Made by a program: the position numbers and the translations under genes. Shown piece after piece: positions 50,344-60,599 of a DNA stretch of 64,000 nt. The notes beneath the pieces were generated by a model. That model saw nothing but the letters and a program-made list of their open reading frames with translations. It was not told the DNA's origin and made no database searches. This DNA comes from Bradyrhizobium sp. Ec3.3 (lineage in GTDB: Bacteria > Pseudomonadota > Alphaproteobacteria > Rhizobiales > Xanthobacteraceae): NCBI RefSeq assembly GCF_000472925.1, contig NZ_AXAS01000009.1:1-64000 (forward strand), in the 5' to 3' direction. The stretch's first letter is position 1. Each line of letters opens with the position of its first letter.

Positions 50344-51063
50344 CTAGTTCCGAGCTGGCGCCGTTGCCGCGGCCGAGCGGGCGACCGGCCTCGCCGCACG
50401 CGGCTCGGCCTGCGGGGCCGCGGGCGCGCGCGAGCGCATCACCACGGCATCGATCTCGGCGATCACGCGGCGCTGGATCAACTCGTTCTTGTCGATCGTG
50501 ATGTGGCCGGCGCCGGAGCCGCGCACGTCGACATTGTCGAGCTTGCCGCGCAAGCCATCCGCCGCGCGCACCGGCTCGCCGGGGCCGTCGCCGATATAGA
50601 GGTTGATGTAGCGCTCGGCGCCGGTCGAGAGCTTGGTCTTGAACACGGAGTCGAGGCCGATCGCGAGCTTCACGGGCACGCCGAGGTGATTGAGCTTGGC
50701 GATCATGTCGGGCAGCGCGGTCGCACCCGAGGAATGCCCGACCAGGACGATGGTCTTCAGCCGGCCGGCCTTGTAGGCGGCCGCCGCCTCATCCGCGAGC
50801 GAGGACCAGGAGACGAAGTTCGCAACCGTCACCGGGATGCCCTGCGCCTCAAGCCGCGAGCCGATGGTGTCGAGCCCGAGCGAGAAGATGTTGAGCACGC
50901 CGCGCAGCAGATAAACATGCGTGGTCGCAGCCGCCTGGCTCGGCGCGGCCTTGGCGCTGGTCGGGCTCATGGCAACAGCTGACAGAAGGAGCAGGCACGT
51001 CGCCCACACACGGATGGTGGACAACTGGCTGGCGCCGGCTGCGTAACGGCCGTTCGGTCTCAT
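50344..51063 (-). CDS. Exported alpha/beta hydrolase-like protein, paralogue of 47930
   Basis: 239 residues from ATG 51063 (GGGGAA eight bases upstream). Signal-like N-terminus (VWATCLLLLSAVAMSPTSAKAA), then VYLLRGVLNIFSLGLDTIGSRLEAQG and the nucleophile Ser111 in GHSSGA. It shares the layout of the other hydrolase (YLxRGxL...FSxGxD) and ends in an Ala/Pro/Arg-rich tail instead of LysM. A His partner is probably GAGHITID. Substrate unknown. Confidence 0.72.
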   Translation of the reverse strand: MRPNGRYAAGASQLSTIRVWATCLLLLSAVAMSPTSAKAAPSQAAATTHVYLLRGVLNIFSLGLDTIGSRLEAQGIPVTVANFVSWSSLADEAAAAYKAGRLKTIVLVGHSSGATALPDMIAKLNHLGVPVKLAIGLDSVFKTKLSTGAERYINLYIGDGPGEPVRAADGLRGKLDNVDVRGSGAGHITIDKNELIQRRVIAEIDAVVMRSRAPAAPQAEPRAARPVARSAAATAPARN

Positions 51064-51339
51064 CGATCTTTTCCCCGGGAACAATACGCTTCGCAATTTG
51101 CCGGAATCGTAGCCATGGCCCGCTCGCAGACGCAACAAAGAGCCGCGTGACCGACAATCTTAGCAGCGGCCCGTGACTGTTGCGCAACAGTTGCCCGAAA
51201 CCGGCCACTGAAGGGGCTGTTTTGAGACCATTTTTCTCCAGGGAATTGCGACCGGGCAACGGCGTTCCTATTTCAGGGCTCCGCTGACCTGCCCTCCAGG
51301 GGCGGGTTCCAGCCTCCCCTCCCCAGCCCTCCGGCCATC

Positions 51340-52259
<920 letters not shown>

Positions 52260-52263
<4 letters not shown>

Positions 52264-53021
52264 ATTTGCACGCCGTTCGTGCCATCTATCTGTTCGAAAT
52301 GGCGCGCACCTGGCGCACGCTGCTGCAAAGCATCGTCTCGCCGGTGGTCTCGACCTCGCTGTACTTCGTGGTGTTCGGCGCCGCGATCGGATCGCGCATC
52401 GACCATGTCGAGGGCGTGAGCTACGGCACGTTCATCGTGCCGGGTCTCGTGATGCTGTCGGTCTTGACCCAGAGCATCACCAACGCCTCCTTCGGCATCT
52501 ACTTCCCGAAATTCGTCGGCACGATCTACGAAATCCTGTCCGCGCCGATTTCCTATTTCGAGATCGTGCTCGGCTATGTCGGGGCGGCCGCGACCAAGTC
52601 GATCATCCTCGGCCTGATCATTCTCGCCACCGCCGGGCTGTTTGTGCCGCTGCACATCCATCATCCGATCTGGATGCTGACCTTCCTGGTACTGACCGCG
52701 GTGACCTTCAGCCTGTTCGGCTTCATCATCGGCATCTGGGCCGACGGCTTCGAGAAGCTTCAGATGATTCCGATGCTGGTGGTAACGCCTCTCACCTTCC
52801 TCGGCGGCAGCTTCTATTCCGTGAACATGCTGCCGTCGGGCTGGCGCACGGTCGCGCTGCTCAACCCGGTGGTCTATCTGATCTCCGGCTTCCGCTGGAG
52901 TTTTTACGAGATCGCCGATGTCAGCGTCGTCTTGAGCATCGGCATGACTGCCGCCTTCCTGGTGATCTGCCTCGTCATGATCGGCTGGATTTTCCGAACC
53001 GGCTATCGGCTGAAGAATTGA
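52260..53021 (+). CDS. ABC-2 type permease
   Basis: 253 residues with six membrane segments. [49 protein letters not shown] and [36 protein letters not shown] are typical of ABC-2 permeases such as YadH/NodJ. It overlaps its ATPase gene. It is followed by a repeat and a convergent gene. Confidence 0.92.
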
Positions 53022-53028
53022 CCCTTGC

Positions 53029-53112
53029 CGTCATTTCGGGGCGTGCGAAGCACGAACCCGGAATCTCGAACCACAACCTCCGGATTCCGGGCTCGCGCGC
53101 TCCGGAATGACG
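53029..53112. repeat. Short palindromic intergenic repeat
   Basis: CGTCATTTCGG and CCGGAATGACG form terminal inverted repeats (one mismatch), eight bases after the permease stop. Related in style to the element at 35290-35375 but with a different interior, which has its own GAACCCGGAAT / ATTCCGGGCTC pair. It lies between convergent genes and may help end transcription. Confidence 0.75.
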
Positions 53113-53122
53113 ACCTGAGCCG

Positions 53123-53446
53123 TCACCTGTAACAATGGAAGTGGTGGTACCCGTCATAGTAGCCGCGGCAGCGATGGCGCCAGCCGTGATGAGGAATGCC
53201 GAACACGCCCTCGACCGCGCCCACGGCGCCGCCAACACCGGCCCCGACCGCGCCTCCGACCACGCCGCCGACGGGCCCGGCGACGCGGTTGCCTTCATAG
53301 GCACCTTCCTGGGCGCCGCGCACGATGCCCTGAGTGTGTCCGGGCCGCGGCAGCGCCACGAGCGCAAGCAGGAGGCTCGCGGCAAAAAGCAGGCGGAAAG
53401 GCACACTGGCCGGCAACGCGGCCGCGGTTAAGCGAGCTTTGTTCAT
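53123..53446 (-). CDS. Glycine-zipper exported protein
   Basis: 107 residues from ATG 53446. Signal peptide (LLFAASLLLALVALPRPGHTQG), then a Gly/Val zipper (GPVGGVVGGAVGAGVGGAVGAVEGVFG) that resembles glycine-zipper 2TM proteins, then a His/Tyr/Arg tail (HRCRGYYDGYHHFHCYR). The 5' extension in the frame up to 53575 is not supported. Function unknown. Confidence 0.78.
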   Translation of the reverse strand: MNKARLTAAALPASVPFRLLFAASLLLALVALPRPGHTQGIVRGAQEGAYEGNRVAGPVGGVVGGAVGAGVGGAVGAVEGVFGIPHHGWRHRCRGYYDGYHHFHCYR

Positions 53447-53738
53447 CTCAATATCCCAGCGGATGGACCGGCGAGTTGGCCGGTGAAGGCAGGCAGTCTG
53501 AAACGCTGCTGCGGCCAAATGGTTGCGCAGCCGTGACGAATTGGCGACGCGTCGCGCTCGCGAAAATGTCAGCACCGCACGCGCGGATTCGTGATGAAGC
53601 AGCCTTGCTTACGCCCGGCGCCAAGTTAACGATGGCCAAGACGGGCCACTGGAACCGAAACCTGATTGCGGGCATAGTACACGCCGGGGGACGGACAGCC
53701 GCGGCACTTGCGCGAACAGGCCGGAGGCCGGAAGTAAA

Positions 53739-54536
53739 ATGCGTACTTTATTTGTTACAATCGTCTCATTGATGCTTTTCAGCGCGGGCACCGCGCAAGC
53801 CAAGGTCGACATCACCATCGACAAGGACAATCAGCGGATGACCGTCGCGGTCGACGGCGTCGCGCGCTATCGCTGGCCGGTTTCGACCGGCATCCCCTCC
53901 CGCGAGACGCCGAACGGCAGCTTCCGTGCCTTCCGCATGGAAGAGGATCACTACTCCAAGGAGTTCGACGACGCGCCGATGCCTCATTCGATCTTCTTCA
54001 CCAAGATCGGGCATGCGATCCACGGCACCGACTCGGTCGGCCGGCTCGGCACGCCGGCGTCCCATGGCTGCGTGCGGCTGTCGCGCGAGAACGCCTCGAC
54101 GCTCTACGCTCTGGTCCAGGAGCAGGGCGTGCTCAACACCACGGTGACGCTGACCGGTTCGGCGCAGGTGGCCTTGATGCGCAATCCGCGCGGCCGCGGC
54201 ACCAGCGCGGTGGCGCGCGCGGCGCAGCCATACGGTGACCAGTACAGCGCGGCCGGCGAGCCCGTCGACCTGACACCGCAGATGCAGCCCGGCCGCCGCG
54301 CGATGCCGCAGGACGACGGCTACATCTATCCGGCCGACGGCACCGACACCGGCGCGCGCTATCCGGCGCCGCGCAGCTCGCGCCAGGTCTATGACGCACA
54401 GGTCTATCAGCCGCAGGTCTATCAGCAGCAGCGGCAGTACCAGACTTACGATCCGAGCTACGGCCAGCAGGGCTATTATCAGCAGCAGCCCCGCCAGTAC
54501 TATCAGCCGCGCACCTACTACAATTACCAGAACTGA
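53739..54536 (+). CDS. L,D-transpeptidase (YkuD family)
   Basis: 265 residues. Signal sequence to about residue 22, then the YkuD domain with the catalytic pair His95 (AIHGT) and Cys111 in SHGCVRL, with Arg113. It makes 3-3 peptidoglycan links or attaches proteins to the wall. After residue ~150 comes a long Gln/Tyr/Pro-rich tail (QQRQYQTYDPSYGQQGYYQQQPRQ), possibly unstructured. GGAAG precedes the ATG. A hairpin at 54562-54582 follows. Confidence 0.9.
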   Translation: MRTLFVTIVSLMLFSAGTAQAKVDITIDKDNQRMTVAVDGVARYRWPVSTGIPSRETPNGSFRAFRMEEDHYSKEFDDAPMPHSIFFTKIGHAIHGTDSVGRLGTPASHGCVRLSRENASTLYALVQEQGVLNTTVTLTGSAQVALMRNPRGRGTSAVARAAQPYGDQYSAAGEPVDLTPQMQPGRRAMPQDDGYIYPADGTDTGARYPAPRSSRQVYDAQVYQPQVYQQQRQYQTYDPSYGQQGYYQQQPRQYYQPRTYYNYQN

Positions 54537-54561
54537 CGGCTGAGGATCGCCGGCGCTATCT

Positions 54562-54582
54562 GAACGCGGCAGTGCCGCGTTC
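54562..54582 (+). terminator. Hairpin after L,D-transpeptidase
   Basis: GAACGCGGC, loop AGT, GCCGCGTTC, 25 bp after the stop. There is no T-run, so the terminator role is tentative. Confidence 0.4.
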
Positions 54583-54721
54583 AATCGCCTTGCACCCTGC
54601 GTCGACGAAGGCGCAGGCAACCGGCTCGCGCGGCAACTACCATCAGAATTAGTGCCTCATGCCGTGAACCCGAGAGGAGTTGCCGGCGTCATACGGTGGC
54701 TACCGCAAGAAGCCTGCGGAG

Positions 54722-55324
54722 ATGAACGGCAATCTGGCGATGAGCGACCCTGCCCCCGATCGTATCACACTGAAATTCAACATGACCGCCGACGACTACG
54801 CCCGCCACGCGGCGGTCATAGGGCGGCGCAACAGGAGCTGGTTGGGAGTCACAGCTTGGGCTGCAGCCGGGTTCGGCGCAATCCCCGTCGCATTGCTATT
54901 CCGACTGCAGGCTGCTGGCCGTCAGCTCGACACCGAAGCGATCGAGATGATCGGATCTTACAGCCTTTACGCCTTCACACTTGGCATGCTCGCCGCCATC
55001 ATCGGGAGCTCCGTCGCGCACCGCATCTTCAGAAGACGATATTTCGAAGCGATGGCGACCCCCAGGGAATTCAGCACGCTCGAACTCTACCTGACCGGGC
55101 TTACCGTGACGGCCACGGGGGCCCAGTACAGATACGAATGGACCCGGATCCGTCAGTGCACCCGCGAGAGGAGCCTTCTTCTGATGTGGATCACGCCCCG
55201 CTCGGCAGTGGCGATCCCGGACCGAAGCTTTGGCGACGCCGCCGCCTACGACGCCGCCTTTGCGTTCGTCCGCGCGCGCCTGCGCGACGCCAATGCGACG
55301 AACGCGCAAGCCCAGGGGGCATGA
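54722..55324 (+). CDS. YcxB-like domain membrane protein
   Basis: 200 residues from ATG 54722; the frame begins at 54680 and ATG 54740 is also possible. One Ala-rich segment at about 40-58 (WLGVTAWAAAGFGAIPVALLF) and one at 75-95. The soluble end reads YRYEWTRIRQCTRERSLLLMWITPRSAVAIPDRSF, the strand pattern of the YcxB-like C-terminal domain. Function unknown. Its stop overlaps an in-frame ATG of the phosphodiesterase frame (ATGA at 55321-55324). Confidence 0.7.
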   Translation: MNGNLAMSDPAPDRITLKFNMTADDYARHAAVIGRRNRSWLGVTAWAAAGFGAIPVALLFRLQAAGRQLDTEAIEMIGSYSLYAFTLGMLAAIIGSSVAHRIFRRRYFEAMATPREFSTLELYLTGLTVTATGAQYRYEWTRIRQCTRERSLLLMWITPRSAVAIPDRSFGDAAAYDAAFAFVRARLRDANATNAQAQGA

Positions 55325-55389
55325 TCGCCCTTGAAATGACCGGAGGCACACGGATAGAGCTAGAATGGCCAGCAAACGCGAACCACGCC

Positions 55390-56385
55390 ATGAGCCCTGC
55401 CGTTCCATCCCCTGTTGTCGCGATCCTGTCAGCTTTCTGTTGTCTCATTGCCGGAGAGGTCATGGCCTTCGATCTCGAAGCGCATCGCGGCGGGCGCGCG
55501 CTGCTGCCGGAAAACACCCTGCCCGCCTTTGCCAACGCGCTGTCGATGGGCGTCGACACGCTGGAGCTCGACGTCGGCATCACCGCAGACGGTGAGGTCG
55601 TCGTGTCGCATGAGCGCGGCCTCAATCCGGATCTCGCGCGCGACGCCGCGGGCGGCTATGTCGCCGCGCCCGGCACGCCGTTCGTCAAACTGCGGCTCGA
55701 CGAGGTCAGGACGTATGACGTCGGCCAGATCCGCCCCGACAGCGCCTATGCCAAGCAGTTTCCCGAGCAGCGCGCGGTACCGGGAACGCGCATTCCCACG
55801 CTGAAGGAGTTGTTCGCGCTGGTCGAAAAATCCGGCAACACGCGCGTGCGCTTCAACATCGAGACCAAGATCGATCCGAACCTTCCGGGCGAGTCGCTCG
55901 ATCCGCAAGCTTTCGCCGCGCGGCTCCTCGGCGTCATCGACGCTGCGGGGTTTTCGGGCCGCGTCATGATCCAGTCCTTCGACTGGCGGACGCTGCTTCT
56001 GGTCCAAAAGCAGGCGCCGCAAATTCCGACGGTCTACCTGACGCTGCAGCAGGGCAAAGCGCCGACCATCGCGCTCGACGCGGCGACCAACTGGACGGCC
56101 GGCTTCAATCCGGCCGATCACGGCGGCTCGCTGCCGCGCACGATCAAGGCGGCCGGCGGCGCGGTCTGGTCACCCTATTTCGGCGACGTCAACGCCGCGC
56201 TGGTCACGGAAGCCCACGAGCTCGGCCTGCGCGTCGTGGTCTGGACCGTCAACAAGGCGGACGACATGGCGCGGATGATCGAGATCGGCGTCGACGGCAT
56301 CATCTCCGATCGCCCCGACCTGTTGCGGCAGGTCGCCGGCGATAAAGGCATCGCGCTGCCCGCGGGCACGCCGGTCAGTCCGTGA
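55390..56385 (+). CDS. Glycerophosphodiester phosphodiesterase family protein
   Basis: 331 residues from ATG 55390, which gives a signal peptide (SPAVPSPVVAILSAFCCLIAGEVMA). GDPD motif: AHRGG (H32), PENTLPAF (E41, N42), DTLELDVGITADGEVVVSHE (E59, D61, H74), DGIISDRPDLL. It cleaves glycerophosphodiesters in the periplasm. The frame extends upstream to ATG 55321, which overlaps the YcxB-like stop; I prefer 55390 because the signal peptide would otherwise be internal. Confidence 0.88.
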   Translation: MSPAVPSPVVAILSAFCCLIAGEVMAFDLEAHRGGRALLPENTLPAFANALSMGVDTLELDVGITADGEVVVSHERGLNPDLARDAAGGYVAAPGTPFVKLRLDEVRTYDVGQIRPDSAYAKQFPEQRAVPGTRIPTLKELFALVEKSGNTRVRFNIETKIDPNLPGESLDPQAFAARLLGVIDAAGFSGRVMIQSFDWRTLLLVQKQAPQIPTVYLTLQQGKAPTIALDAATNWTAGFNPADHGGSLPRTIKAAGGAVWSPYFGDVNAALVTEAHELGLRVVVWTVNKADDMARMIEIGVDGIISDRPDLLRQVAGDKGIALPAGTPVSP

Positions 56386-56396
56386 ATCGCAAATGA

Positions 56397-56510
56397 TCTC
56401 GTGCCCCGGACGCGGCGCAGCGCGTAGCGGTGCGCTGCAGAGCCGGGGCCTATATGGGTCCCGGCTCTGCGTCGCGTCATTTCATGCCGCGCCGCGTCCG
56501 GGGCACGAGA
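56397..56510. repeat. Large palindromic intergenic repeat
   Basis: Outer arms of 22 bp (56397-56418 and 56489-56510) are perfect, starting with TCTCGTGCCCCGG. An inner stem CAGAGCCGGG / CCCGGCTCTG lies at 56439-56448 and 56460-56469. It separates convergent genes and can fold as a long cruciform. Confidence 0.85.
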
Positions 56511-56532
56511 CTGTCCGAGTGTCGCGGCAGCG

Positions 56533-58824
56533 TTACTCCCCATCCCGCAGGCGCCGATACAGCGCGCCGATGATGTTGGAGTAGTCGTCGGTCCACACCC
56601 GCACATTGTCGTCGGCCTCGATCTCCTCCCATTGCTTGGAGGAGGCGAGCTTGCCGACATCGGCTTCCTCGCGCGCAGAGACCACGACGTCGGTCGAGAA
56701 GATGTAGTCGGCGTCGCGCCCGGAATCCTCGTTGTAGACCCAGCTCTTGAGATCGTTGGCATCGGCAATGCCGACTACGACCGGCTCGAGGTCGAGATGG
56801 CGGTTGGAGACGTGCATCACGACCGCGCCATGCGGGGCGAGCTTGTCCTTGTAGATCTTCATCGCTTCTTCGGTCGCAAGGTGGATCGGGATCGCGTCCG
56901 AGGAGTAGGCATCGACGATGATGAGGTCGTAGAGACCGTCGGGCTCCTTGGCGAAGGTCAGGCGCGCATCGCCGATCACTGGCTTCAGGCCCGGTGCGCA
57001 GCTCGAGATGTAGCGGAAATATTTGGGATCGCTTGCTGTATCGACCATGCTCTGGTCGATCTCGAAGAACTTCCAGCTTTCACCGGGTTCGGCGGCGCAG
57101 ACGAGCGTGCCGGAGCCGACGCCGATGGCGGCAACCTTGAGCGGCGCGCCCTTGCGCTCGCGTATGGCGGTGATGGCCTGACCGATGCCGCCGTCCTTGT
57201 GGTAGTAGGTGATCGGCTCGGGCCGCCCCTCGACCGGCGTGCCGTCATTGTTGAGGAAGCGCTCGGCGCCGTGGATCGTGGTGCCGTGCATCAGCACGTG
57301 GAAGTAGCCGCCAGGCGTCACCACGATCTTGTGCACGCCGAAGAAGCTGCGAATGGTGACGACACGACCCTCGTCCGCCGGATAGACGCGGGTCAGCGCC
57401 AGCGCGAGCACGATCGTTGCAAAGATCTTCCAGCGGTTGGCATTGAGCGCGAGCGCCAGAAGCGCTGCGAGCAGGCCGACGCCACCGGCGATCCAGACGC
57501 GGTGATCCTCGAACCAGGTCGTGACCTGCTCTGGGATTTGGCCGGTTGAATAGGATGGCGCCACCAGCGCGATCGCGAGCGCGGCGAGCACGAGCCAGTA
57601 CCACTTCATGACGGGAGCAAGCCGCTCGCCTGCCGATGGCCGGCATAGCGCGGCGAGCGCGATCAGGATCGGATATTCGGCGATCCAGGAGAAAGTGAAA
57701 GGCGCGACGAGGCCTGCGAACAGGCCGCCGACCATGCCGCCGAACGACAGTGCGACATAGAAGCCGGTGAGATATTTCGCGGCCGGCCGCGTGCGCGCCA
57801 ATTCGCCATGGCAGGCCATCGCGATGACAAAGAAGCAGAGCTGGTGGCCGCCCAGCGTCAGCAGGAGGTTCTGCTCGCCGCCGAAAGCCAGCAGGATCAC
57901 GGTGCCGGCAATGGCGAGTGGCTGGAGCATCAGCATCCATTTGTGCGGCAACAGCGGCCGCGACTGGAACACCAGCACCCAGGTCAAGAGGTAAAGCGAC
58001 AGCGGCACCACCCAGAGCAGCGGCGCGGCGGCAACGTCGGTCGAGATGTGCGCGGTCACCGCGATCAGAAGGCCGGAGGGTACCGCGGCAAGGAAGATCC
58101 AGCGTGCGCGAACGAGCCAGCTCGGCGCCGGCGAGCTCGTGTCCTCGGTCCGCGCGTCGGCCGCAGCGAGAGCCGGCGAGCGCAGCAGCAGCAAGCCGCA
58201 GCCGGCGATCAGCAGGATCAATAATCCATAGCCGGCGGTCCAGAGCATGTTCTGCGTGCGCAGCGTGAACACCGGCTCCAGCAGCACCGGATAGGACAAT
58301 AGCGCGAGGAAGCTGCCGATGTTGGAGGCGGAGTAGAGGAAATAGGGATCGGGGCCATCCGGGTGGCCGGTGCGGACGAACCAGGCCTGCAGCAGCGGAT
58401 TGTTGGCCGCGAGCGCGAAGAACGGCAGCCCGATCGACACCGCAAACAGGCCGAGCAGCCAGAACGCGTAGCCCGAGGTCGGCGGCTCACCGAACGAATG
58501 CGCGATCCCGAGCGGCAGCGTCAGCAAGGCCACGACCAGCAGCACGAGATGGATGGCGACCGGAATCGCGCGGTTCCTGATCTGCATCAGGAAATGCGCA
58601 TAGGCGTAGCCCGCGAGCAGCAACGACTGGAAGAAAACCATCGCCACCGACCACACTGCCGGCGAGCCGCCGAGCCGCGGCAGCACCATTTTCGTGAACA
58701 GCGGCTGCACCGAGAACAGCAGCAGCGCGCTGACGAAGATCGCGGCGGTGTAGACCGTCAGCACTAGCCGGTTGCGCGAGGCGGACGGCTGCTCGGTGAC
58801 GGCGGGAGGCACGATCGAATCCAT
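56533..58824 (-). CDS. Membrane-fused spermidine synthase-like protein
   Basis: 763 residues from ATG 58824. The first ~480 residues carry about 12 or more membrane segments (VSALLLFSVQPLFTKMVLPRLGGSPAVWSVAMVFFQSLLLAGYAYAHF). From about 500 a polyamine-synthase-like domain follows: VAAIGVGSGTLVCAAEPGESWKFFEID and VIGDARLTF and DLIIVDAYSSDAIP, with conserved Asp residues. Such fused MFS-like/spermidine-synthase proteins occur widely; the substrate is uncertain. GGAGC lies before the ATG. It is divergent from the PYROXD2-like gene. Confidence 0.85.
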   Translation of the reverse strand: MDSIVPPAVTEQPSASRNRLVLTVYTAAIFVSALLLFSVQPLFTKMVLPRLGGSPAVWSVAMVFFQSLLLAGYAYAHFLMQIRNRAIPVAIHLVLLVVALLTLPLGIAHSFGEPPTSGYAFWLLGLFAVSIGLPFFALAANNPLLQAWFVRTGHPDGPDPYFLYSASNIGSFLALLSYPVLLEPVFTLRTQNMLWTAGYGLLILLIAGCGLLLLRSPALAAADARTEDTSSPAPSWLVRARWIFLAAVPSGLLIAVTAHISTDVAAAPLLWVVPLSLYLLTWVLVFQSRPLLPHKWMLMLQPLAIAGTVILLAFGGEQNLLLTLGGHQLCFFVIAMACHGELARTRPAAKYLTGFYVALSFGGMVGGLFAGLVAPFTFSWIAEYPILIALAALCRPSAGERLAPVMKWYWLVLAALAIALVAPSYSTGQIPEQVTTWFEDHRVWIAGGVGLLAALLALALNANRWKIFATIVLALALTRVYPADEGRVVTIRSFFGVHKIVVTPGGYFHVLMHGTTIHGAERFLNNDGTPVEGRPEPITYYHKDGGIGQAITAIRERKGAPLKVAAIGVGSGTLVCAAEPGESWKFFEIDQSMVDTASDPKYFRYISSCAPGLKPVIGDARLTFAKEPDGLYDLIIVDAYSSDAIPIHLATEEAMKIYKDKLAPHGAVVMHVSNRHLDLEPVVVGIADANDLKSWVYNEDSGRDADYIFSTDVVVSAREEADVGKLASSKQWEEIEADDNVRVWTDDYSNIIGALYRRLRDGE

Positions 58825-58988
58825 GAAAGCTCCGGCAAAACCCCGGCGGCCGCCGGACGCGCGCAATGGAGCACAAGGCGCATGAACGGGCAATAAATGG
58901 TGGGACTGTCGCGACAGGGAATGCCTGATATACAGACGTCATTTCCGGGATCGCCTCTGCGGCAACAGTCGAGAATGTTGAACCTTTC

Positions 58989-60599
58989 ATGACCGAAACC
59001 GACGTCGTCATCATCGGCGCTGGCCATAACGGCCTCACCTGCGCGGCCTATCTCGCGATGGCGGGGCTGCGGGTGACGGTGGTCGAGCGGCGCAAGGTGG
59101 TGGGCGGTGCCGCGGTGACCGAAGAGTTCCATCCCGGTTTCAAGAATTCGGTCGCCGCCTATACTGTGAGCCTGCTCAATCCGCAGGTCATCCGCGACTT
59201 GAAGCTGGCCGAGCACGGCCTACGCGTCGTCGAGCGCCGCGCGCAGAACTTTTTGCCCGCGCCCGATGGCAGTTATCTCCTCACCGGCGAGGGACGAACG
59301 AAGGAGCACGTGGCCCGGCTCAGCGCGCATGATGCCGAGGCGCTCGACGGCTTTTCGCGCGAGCTCGAGGCCATCGCCGACGTGCTGCGCCAGTTCGTGC
59401 TGCGCGCGCCGCCGAACCTCGTGGAGAGCTTTGGCGCGGGCGCGATCCGCGAGAGTGTCAACGCGCTGCAAAGCGCCAACATCCTGCGCAAGCTCACGCT
59501 GGAGCAGAGCCGCAGCCTGCTCGACCTGTTCACGCGCTCGGCCGGCGAGATGCTGGACGAGCGCTTCGAGCACGATCTCGTCAAGGCGCTGTTCGGCTTC
59601 GACGCCATCGTCGGCAATTACGCGAGCCCCTATGCGGCGGGCTCGGCCTACGTGATGCTGCACCACGCCTTTGGCGAGGTGAACGGCAAAAAGGGCGTCT
59701 GGGGCCATGCCATCGGCGGCATGGGCGCGATCACGCAGGCCATGGCGCGCGCCGCGCGCGACCAGGGCGTTGCGATTCAAACGGACGCCGGCGTGCGCGA
59801 GGTGATCGTCGAGCGCGATCGCGCTGTCGGCGTCGTGCTCGAAAGCGGCGAGAGCATCCGCGCAAAATACGTTGTCTCGAACGTCAACCCAAAACTGCTC
59901 TACACGCGCCTCGTCGCGGCGGACGCCGTCCCTGCCGACTTCCTCGCCCGCATCCGGCACTGGAAGAACGGCTCCGGCACCTTCCGCATGAATGTCGCGC
60001 TCGACCGCCTGCCGTCTTTCACGGCGCTCCCTGGCGACGGCGATCATCTGACCTCCGGCATCATCATCGCGCCGAGCCTTGGCTACATGGACCGCGCCTA
60101 TCTCGACGCGCGCGCGCAGGGCTGGAGCAGCTCACCCGTGGTGGAGATGCTGATCCCCTCGACGCTCGACGATTCGCTCGCGCCCGAAGGAAAACACGTC
60201 GCGAGCCTGTTCTGCCAACACGTCGCGCCGGAGCTGCCCGATGGCAAATCGTGGGACGACCACCGCGAGGAGGTCGCCGACCTCATGATCGCGACGGTGG
60301 ACGAATATGCACCGGGCTTTGCAGGCCTCGTGCTCGGCCGCCAGATCCTGTCCCCGCTCGATCTCGAGCGACAATTCGGCCTCTTGGGCGGCGATATTTT
60401 CCACGGCGCGCTGACGCTGAACCAGCTGTTCTCGGCCCGCCCGATGCTGGGACACGCCGACTATCGCGGGCCGCTGAAGGGCCTTTATCACTGCGGCTCC
60501 GGCGCCCATCCCGGCGGCGGCGTCACCGGCGCCCCCGGCCACAATGCGGCGCGGGCGATCCTGAAGGATCATCGCTCGTTGTTCGCTGGCCGTGGATAG
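58989..60599 (+). CDS. PYROXD2/phytoene desaturase-like FAD oxidoreductase
   Basis: 536 residues. FAD-binding GAGHNGLTCAAYLAMAGLRVTVVE at the N-terminus, GG-doublet VGGAAVTEEFHPGF, and a C-terminal GSGAHPGGGVTGAPGHNAA. Members are of the phytoene-desaturase-like group (PYROXD2); the reaction is not established and no carotenoid genes are close. A weak ribosome-binding site precedes the ATG. Its 3' end sits at the edge of the repeat array at 60592-60735. Confidence 0.88.
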   Translation: MTETDVVIIGAGHNGLTCAAYLAMAGLRVTVVERRKVVGGAAVTEEFHPGFKNSVAAYTVSLLNPQVIRDLKLAEHGLRVVERRAQNFLPAPDGSYLLTGEGRTKEHVARLSAHDAEALDGFSRELEAIADVLRQFVLRAPPNLVESFGAGAIRESVNALQSANILRKLTLEQSRSLLDLFTRSAGEMLDERFEHDLVKALFGFDAIVGNYASPYAAGSAYVMLHHAFGEVNGKKGVWGHAIGGMGAITQAMARAARDQGVAIQTDAGVREVIVERDRAVGVVLESGESIRAKYVVSNVNPKLLYTRLVAADAVPADFLARIRHWKNGSGTFRMNVALDRLPSFTALPGDGDHLTSGIIIAPSLGYMDRAYLDARAQGWSSSPVVEMLIPSTLDDSLAPEGKHVASLFCQHVAPELPDGKSWDDHREEVADLMIATVDEYAPGFAGLVLGRQILSPLDLERQFGLLGGDIFHGALTLNQLFSARPMLGHADYRGPLKGLYHCGSGAHPGGGVTGAPGHNAARAILKDHRSLFAGRG

